Below are positions 5,896 to 9,456 of a stretch of DNA of 9,456 nucleotides, in pieces. Origin of the DNA: Candidatus Cloacimonadota bacterium (GTDB taxonomy: Bacteria > Cloacimonadota > Cloacimonadia > Cloacimonadales > TCS61); the NCBI GenBank assembly GCA_030628755.1, contig DAOVQH010000075.1:1-9456 (forward strand), in the 5' to 3' direction. The translations under genes and the position numbers were made by a program. How positions within the stretch are numbered: position 1 is the stretch's first letter; the number at the start of each line of letters is the position of its first letter. The notes beneath the pieces are model-generated. The model made no database searches. It saw only the letters and a program-made list of their open reading frames with translations, and was not told where the DNA came from.

Positions 5896-7584
5896 ATGCC
5901 CAAACAAAAAGGATATTCAAAAACAATTCGTTCCCAGCAAAAGGTGTTACATGTTTCCAAAAAGGGGATAGATCTTGTACGAGACCCTATGCTGAATAAA
6001 GGAACAGCATTTTCCGAAAAGGAGAGAGAGGAATTTAATCTTTACGGATTAGTTCCTCCCCACGTATCCACTTTTGAAGAGCAGATAAAAAGGGTTACTG
6101 AAAACTATCGCAGAAAAGATACAGATATTGGAAAATATATTTTTTTGGAAGCTCTACATGACCGCAATGAAATACTTTATTATGCCTTGTTACTGCGTAA
6201 TTTAGAGGGAATGACCCCTATAATTTATACCCCCACAGTGGGATTAGCCTGCCAGCAATATGGTCACATTTTTAGAAGAACCAGAGGAATGTATATGCCA
6301 GCGAGTGCAAAAGGTAACTTTAGAAAGATAATTAATAATTGGCCAGAAGATAAAGTAGATGTAATTGTGGTTACAGATGGAAGCAGGATTCTGGGTCTTG
6401 GTGATTTGGGTACAAGCGGGATTGGTATTCCTATCGGGAAATTGGCTTTATATGTTGCTTGTGCCGGGATTTATCCATCTAGAACATTACCTGTAGTAAT
6501 TGATGTTGGAACAAATAATGAAAAATTACTAAAAGATCATTTATACTTGGGGGAAAGGCATCCCCGTCTTACCGGGGAGGAATATTACGACATAATCGAT
6601 GAATGCGTTGTTGCTGCACATGAACGCTGGCCCAAGGCATTGATTCAATTTGAAGATTTCACAAATGACCATGCATTTCCATTATTAAATAAATATCGCA
6701 AAAAACTTCTGTGCTTCAATGACGATATTCAGGGAACAGGTGGAGTTGCTCTAGCAGGAATTCTAGCAGCAATGAGAATAACAAAGGGAAAATTAAATGA
6801 ACAGAAAATCATCTTTCTGGGTGCAGGTTCTGCTGCTGTTGGTATTGCAGATATGATAGTTGCTGGAATGGTTGAAGAAGGTCTTTCCAAACAAGAAGCT
6901 AGGAAAAGATTCTGGTTCATCGATAGTAAAGGACTTGTGACATATACGCGTGGTGATAAACTGGCAGAACATAAAATCGCTTATGCCAGAAATGATAAAT
7001 TTCAGAAAACACTTCTGGAAGTTGTAAAAACAGTTAAACCAACAATACTTATGGGTGTGAGTAAACAACCTGGAGCGTTTAATGAGAAAGTTATTCGTGA
7101 AATGAAAAAACACGTAGATATTCCGATAATTTTCGCACTGTCAAATCCCACATCGAAATCGGAATGTACTCCAATACAGGCATATGAATGGACAGATGGC
7201 AATGTTGTATATGCCAGTGGCAGTCCTTTTGATCCCATTAAATATAAAGGAAAAACTTATACCACAGGTCAGGGAAATAATATGTATATTTTTCCTGGAG
7301 TTGGATTGGGAGCTACTGTTTGCAAAGCCACAAAAATTACAGATTCCATGTTCTATACTGCTGCCAAAACTCTGGCTAATTTAGTAAGTAAAGAGGATTT
7401 GAAAAAGGGTAGAGTTTATCCTGACTTAAAAGATATAAGAGAAATTTCATCCCATATTGCTGTCTCCGTTTGTGAGGTTGCATATTCCGAAGGCATTGCC
7501 TGGGAAAAAAGACCGGATAATCTTTTAGAATTCGTAAAAAGCAAAATGTTCCAACCAGTTTACCTGCCTTATAAAGCGGTGTAG
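5896..7584 (+). CDS. maeA: Malic enzyme, NAD(P)-dependent, large bacterial/eukaryotic type
   Basis: A 562-residue oxidative decarboxylase converting L-malate to pyruvate and CO2 with reduction of NAD(P)+. The length matches the large MaeA (SfcA) type (about 560), not the shorter MaeB forms. Conserved features are IYTPTVG (Y111 as catalytic acid), VVTDGSRILGLGDLG (158-172) and K182 as catalytic base. The metal ligands are E253 and D254 in QFEDF and D277 in FNDDIQGTGGV. The cofactor site is shown by GAGSAAVGI (309-317), FALSNPT (413-419) and the late TTGQGNN motif. AGGAG at 5886-5890, 5 nt before ATG 5896, sets the start. It lies 44 nt after larA and probably ends the operon. NAD versus NADP preference cannot be decided safely from these motifs; NAD is typical for this clade. 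Confidence 0.95.
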   Translation: MPKQKGYSKTIRSQQKVLHVSKKGIDLVRDPMLNKGTAFSEKEREEFNLYGLVPPHVSTFEEQIKRVTENYRRKDTDIGKYIFLEALHDRNEILYYALLLRNLEGMTPIIYTPTVGLACQQYGHIFRRTRGMYMPASAKGNFRKIINNWPEDKVDVIVVTDGSRILGLGDLGTSGIGIPIGKLALYVACAGIYPSRTLPVVIDVGTNNEKLLKDHLYLGERHPRLTGEEYYDIIDECVVAAHERWPKALIQFEDFTNDHAFPLLNKYRKKLLCFNDDIQGTGGVALAGILAAMRITKGKLNEQKIIFLGAGSAAVGIADMIVAGMVEEGLSKQEARKRFWFIDSKGLVTYTRGDKLAEHKIAYARNDKFQKTLLEVVKTVKPTILMGVSKQPGAFNEKVIREMKKHVDIPIIFALSNPTSKSECTPIQAYEWTDGNVVYASGSPFDPIKYKGKTYTTGQGNNMYIFPGVGLGATVCKATKITDSMFYTAAKTLANLVSKEDLKKGRVYPDLKDIREISSHIAVSVCEVAYSEGIAWEKRPDNLLEFVKSKMFQPVYLPYKAV

Positions 7585-7603
7585 AAGAATCTTAATTAAA
7601 AAT

Positions 7604-7620
7604 TGTTCTGTGTGAGAACA
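7604..7620. repeat. Short hairpin after malic enzyme
   Basis: TGTTCT (7604-7609) and AGAACA (7615-7620) form a perfect 6-bp stem with a GTGTG loop, 20 nt after the malic enzyme stop. It is not followed by a T-run, so it is not a standard intrinsic terminator. Confidence 0.3.
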
Positions 7621-7688
7621 GTAGCCCGACACTTTTAACCTGTGAAATCCGGCAGCTGCTGGATATTCAAGAGGTCCGTGGCGGGAAA

Positions 7689-7727
7689 GATTTGTTTGAT
7701 GAAGGCGTACGAAAATATAAAAAATAA
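7689..7727 (+). pseudogene. Remnant of a second fumarase beta gene (last 12 codons)
   Basis: Reads DLFDEGVRKYKK then TAA, identical in all 12 residues to the C-terminus of the fumarase beta gene at 2543-2581. The codons differ at four places, all silent third positions (TTA/TTG, TTC/TTT, GGA/GGC, GTG/GTA). The 22 bases from the CGA codon past the stop are exact in both copies (2564-2585 and 7710-7731). Silent-only differences mean this end diverged while still coding, so it is a leftover of a once-functional homologue, not a fresh copy. Upstream in frame, the sequence (EVRGGK, then further back) no longer clearly matches the subunit. No start or ribosome binding site is present. Confidence 0.75.
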
Positions 7728-7731
7728 TGAA

Positions 7732-7768
7732 CCCCAGTTGAAATAAGGGAAAAAAAGATTTCACGGGG
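7732..7768. repeat. Second copy of the CCCCAGTT...CGGGGC inverted repeat
   Basis: CCCC (7732-7735) plus TGAAAT (7739-7744) pair with ATTTCA (7758-7763) plus GGGG (7765-7768), with AGT opposed to C as an internal loop and a 13-nt purine-rich loop. It matches the block at 216-251 through ACCCCAGTT on the left and ACGGGGCAGGC on the right (7763-7773). The stem differs between copies (TTAAA/TTTAA versus TGAAAT/ATTTCA), yet both arms changed together. It starts immediately after the fumarase-beta remnant. Confidence 0.65.
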
Positions 7769-7889
7769 CAGGCAAGGAATTATGATTTTAGAATGATGAA
7801 GTAAATAAATAATTGAGTATTGAATAATAATGAAATTGAATACTCAAGAGCAAACCTCATCTTATCTTCGCAAATCGTAAATCGATGTT

Positions 7890-7969
7890 CCTTGTTCGGT
7901 ATTCTCACGTTCCCAAAGAGGGCTTCCACACGATACCGCATGGCTGTTGTGGGAACGAGAGTAACAAGG
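7890..7969. repeat. 80-nt imperfect hairpin element
   Basis: Three stacked helices share one axis: CCTTGTT 7890-7896 with AACAAGG 7963-7969 (7 bp); ATTCTC 7901-7906 with GAGAGT 7957-7962 (6 pairs, one G-U); and GTTCCCA 7909-7915 with TGGGAAC 7950-7956 (7 bp). CGGT and AC bulge on the left. The 34-nt loop is 7916-7949. The inner arms share TTCTC...GTTCCCA / TGGGAACGAGA with the perfect palindrome at 2588-2628, so they are probably one repeat family. It may be a REP/MITE-like element or a structured RNA. Confidence 0.6.
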
Positions 7970-8007
7970 GTTTTAGAAAAGAGAATAAAAATATTATTAG
8001 AATTCAA

Positions 8008-8073
8008 ATGAAAAACTTTGACGAATTAAGAAAGGATTTATTCTTAGCAAAGAAAATAATTAAATTAAGATAA
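8008..8073 (+). CDS. 21-codon short ORF upstream of PEPCK
   Basis: Reads MKNFDELRKDLFLAKKIIKLR and stops with TAA at 8071-8073, 13 nt before the PEPCK start. It is lysine-rich and could form an amphipathic helix. There is no good ribosome binding site, since the upstream bases are AT-rich. It could be a leader peptide, a stub of a broken gene or chance. Confidence 0.15.
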   Translation: MKNFDELRKDLFLAKKIIKLR

Positions 8074-8086
8074 ATTGGAGGAAAAA

Positions 8087-9456
8087 ATGGCAAGCAAAGC
8101 CAGTATTGATTTTTACAAGAATTTGAAGGAAATGTCTCCCATCAGGGCTGTAGCAGAAACGATAATGCTAAATCCGAAAGTTCGAAAAGTTAGTGCACGC
8201 GAAGCTTATGAAATGGCAATAAAGCAATCGGGAGTAGCAGTTACGGATTTGGAAATTTATCCTCCTTTTGCTGAACGTTTAGGACTGCCAAAAGGTGCTA
8301 AAGTGCTTAATGATTGCCATGGCAAAATTATTGGTCGTACAGCAAAAGCAAGAGTGTTCTATAATAGAATACCGGAAAATGAAAAAAAGAAAGTCGAAGG
8401 TGATATCAGGGAAGCAATGTACCAACTTGAACATTACGATTTGATAAAATGCGAGGCTGTCCTGGGTTTGGATCCTGACCTGATGATAAAAGCAACTTAT
8501 GTGACTACAACTACAGATGCCAGCAATGTTTTCAATTGGTTATGCAATTTCGCTCCACTTGAATTTATGAAAGAGGAATATAAAAAAAGCAAGCCTCTAC
8601 CAATTCTGGATGTTATCATTGTTGCATTTAATGAATGGACTTGCGACGACCCTTATTACCACAATGTTGGTGCTCCTCAAATCGGTCTGGTCGATGAAAC
8701 CCAAAACGTTATTTTCAATTTGGGAATGCGTTATTTTGGTGAGCGTAAAAAAGGAACATTAACTCTTGCCTGGACATCCGGGATGAGGTTAGGAATGGCT
8801 GCTTGCCATGGTGGAATCAAAGAAATTGATTTTAGCGGTTGTGCTAATGAATACAAGCATTTAGGAAAGAAATCGATTGCTTTCTACGGTCTCTCCGGTA
8901 CAGGAAAATCCTCTCATACAAATGCAATTGATAATGGCGGTACATTACCCGCAGGATTCAAAAAATATTGCCTTCACGATGATGCCTTCCAGATCGATAC
9001 GGAAGAAAAAGTTTGCCGGGTCTGGGAACCTGCTTTGTTCGATAAAACCGATAGCAGAGATTTAGATAATCCTGATTGGAAATACCTGATTTCTCTTATG
9101 AATCATGCTATGATAGAGCGAAACGGAAAATTATTACCTCTGGGATTGGATGTTCGTCAAGCAAATGGGAGAGCACTTCTGGATCGAGACCTGTTAGGAA
9201 ACTGGGTTAATAGATGCAGTTTTCCCAAAGCGTTGTCCTGGCTTATGAAAGATACAGCACTTCCACCCATTCATAAATATAAGAATAAATACCTGGCAGT
9301 TGCAATGGGTGCTGCTCTTATCACAAAAAGAAGCAGAGCGGAAAATGTTACTGAAGAAGATCTCAAGAAATTGGTTTTTGAACCTTTTGCAAATCCGTTC
9401 AGGGTTTATGAACTTTACAAAGATGTGGAAGCCTTTATCAAGGTTCTGGAAACCGG
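8087..9456 (+). CDS. pckA: Divergent ATP-type phosphoenolpyruvate carboxykinase (3' end outside window)
   Basis: 456 full codons are present and the frame is still open at the window end. PckA converts oxaloacetate and ATP to PEP, CO2 and ADP, or runs in reverse in PEP-carboxylating fermenters. Recognisable motifs are GRTAKAR (83-89), matching the family's GRSPKDK; YFGERKKG (216-223), matching YxGExKKG with the metal/substrate lysine; H241, at the spacing of the metal-binding His; the P-loop GLSGTGKS (268-275), diagnostic of the ATP type; and HDDAFQID (297-304) in place of GDDEHxW. The stretches from H241 to the P-loop and from the P-loop to DD are each about ten residues longer than in E. 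coli PckA, and MHCSAN is not conserved. It is thus a divergent branch whose activity is inferred. GGAGG at 8077-8081 supports ATG 8087. The spacer suggests a separate transcript. Confidence 0.82.
   Translation, partial: MASKASIDFYKNLKEMSPIRAVAETIMLNPKVRKVSAREAYEMAIKQSGVAVTDLEIYPPFAERLGLPKGAKVLNDCHGKIIGRTAKARVFYNRIPENEKKKVEGDIREAMYQLEHYDLIKCEAVLGLDPDLMIKATYVTTTTDASNVFNWLCNFAPLEFMKEEYKKSKPLPILDVIIVAFNEWTCDDPYYHNVGAPQIGLVDETQNVIFNLGMRYFGERKKGTLTLAWTSGMRLGMAACHGGIKEIDFSGCANEYKHLGKKSIAFYGLSGTGKSSHTNAIDNGGTLPAGFKKYCLHDDAFQIDTEEKVCRVWEPALFDKTDSRDLDNPDWKYLISLMNHAMIERNGKLLPLGLDVRQANGRALLDRDLLGNWVNRCSFPKALSWLMKDTALPPIHKYKNKYLAVAMGAALITKRSRAENVTEEDLKKLVFEPFANPFRVYELYKDVEAFIKVLET

Larger units (their letters stand above)
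7585..8086. other. 502-nt repeat-rich spacer between malic enzyme and PEPCK
   Basis: No convincing complete gene. In order it holds a 6-bp hairpin (7604-7620), a near-palindrome CCGGCAGCTGCTGG (7649-7662), a 12-codon fumarase-beta remnant (7689-7727), the CCCC/GGGG inverted repeat (7732-7768), an AT-rich stretch, an 80-nt imperfect hairpin (7890-7969), and a short ORF (8008-8073) before the PEPCK ribosome binding site. Open frames of 60-80 codons exist on both strands across 7780-8011, but they run through the palindromic hairpin and look like repeat translations. No U-tract terminator is obvious after malic enzyme. Confidence 0.7.

Noticed and set aside
6793..7238. Minus-strand open frames opposite malic enzyme
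   Set aside because: The plus-strand gene carries all family motifs through this region; the opposite frames show no family signature or ribosome binding site.
7604..7620. Intrinsic terminator for the malate operon
   Set aside because: The 6-bp stem is A/T-rich and lacks a following T-run.
7525..7764. Minus-strand 79-codon frame spanning the malic enzyme end and spacer
   Set aside because: It overlaps the malic enzyme C-terminus, the short hairpin, the fumarase remnant and the repeat, and has no coherent domain.
7780..8011. Overlapping 60-75 codon frames on both strands in the spacer
   Set aside because: Both run through the imperfect hairpin at 7890-7969, so their peptides mirror each other through the palindrome. 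They look like repeat translations, not genes.
8877..9065. Plus-strand 62-codon frame inside the PEPCK region
   Set aside because: It is out of frame within a gene whose P-loop and HDD motif are encoded across the same bases.

Overview
This window is AT-rich bacterial DNA, and every confident gene lies on the + strand. The AT-rich composition, two-subunit oxygen-sensitive (class I) fumarase, ATP-type PEP carboxykinase and many palindromic intergenic repeats suggest an uncultured anaerobe. Ca. Cloacimonadota is my best guess, but this rests on general resemblance only. No rRNA, tRNA, CRISPR array or transposase gene was found.

Layout. (1) 1-301 holds a possible C-terminal end of an upstream gene, then a palindrome- and repeat-rich leader with a 28-codon mini-ORF. 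(2) 302-936 is a type II toxin-antitoxin pair: a small antitoxin and a VapC-like PIN-domain toxin. (3) 1028-7584 is a co-directional run of six genes around malate: fumarase alpha, fumarase beta, a divergent malate dehydrogenase (MDH) paralogue, a canonical MDH, a LarA-family nickel hydroxyacid racemase, and malic enzyme. The last four are tightly packed (9-nt gap, 1-nt overlap, 44-nt gap). The fumarase genes are separated from each other and from the MDH pair by spacers carrying palindromic repeats. (4) 7585-8086 is a 502-nt repeat-rich spacer. It includes a 12-codon remnant of a second fumarase-beta gene and an 80-nt imperfect hairpin. (5) 8087 to the window end is a divergent ATP-type PEP carboxykinase, cut off by the window.

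Together the genes form a 'malate node': fumarate <-> L-malate (fumarase), malate <-> oxaloacetate (MDH), malate -> pyruvate + CO2 (malic enzyme) and oxaloacetate <-> PEP + CO2 (PEPCK). The LarA homologue starts on the last base of the canonical MDH gene. This makes malate its most likely substrate, so it is plausibly a malate racemase that brings D-malate into the pathway. The MDH paralogue beside it has lost the conserved active-site Asn and other loop residues, so it may have a new substrate or a non-catalytic role. These two genes together are the most novel part of the window.
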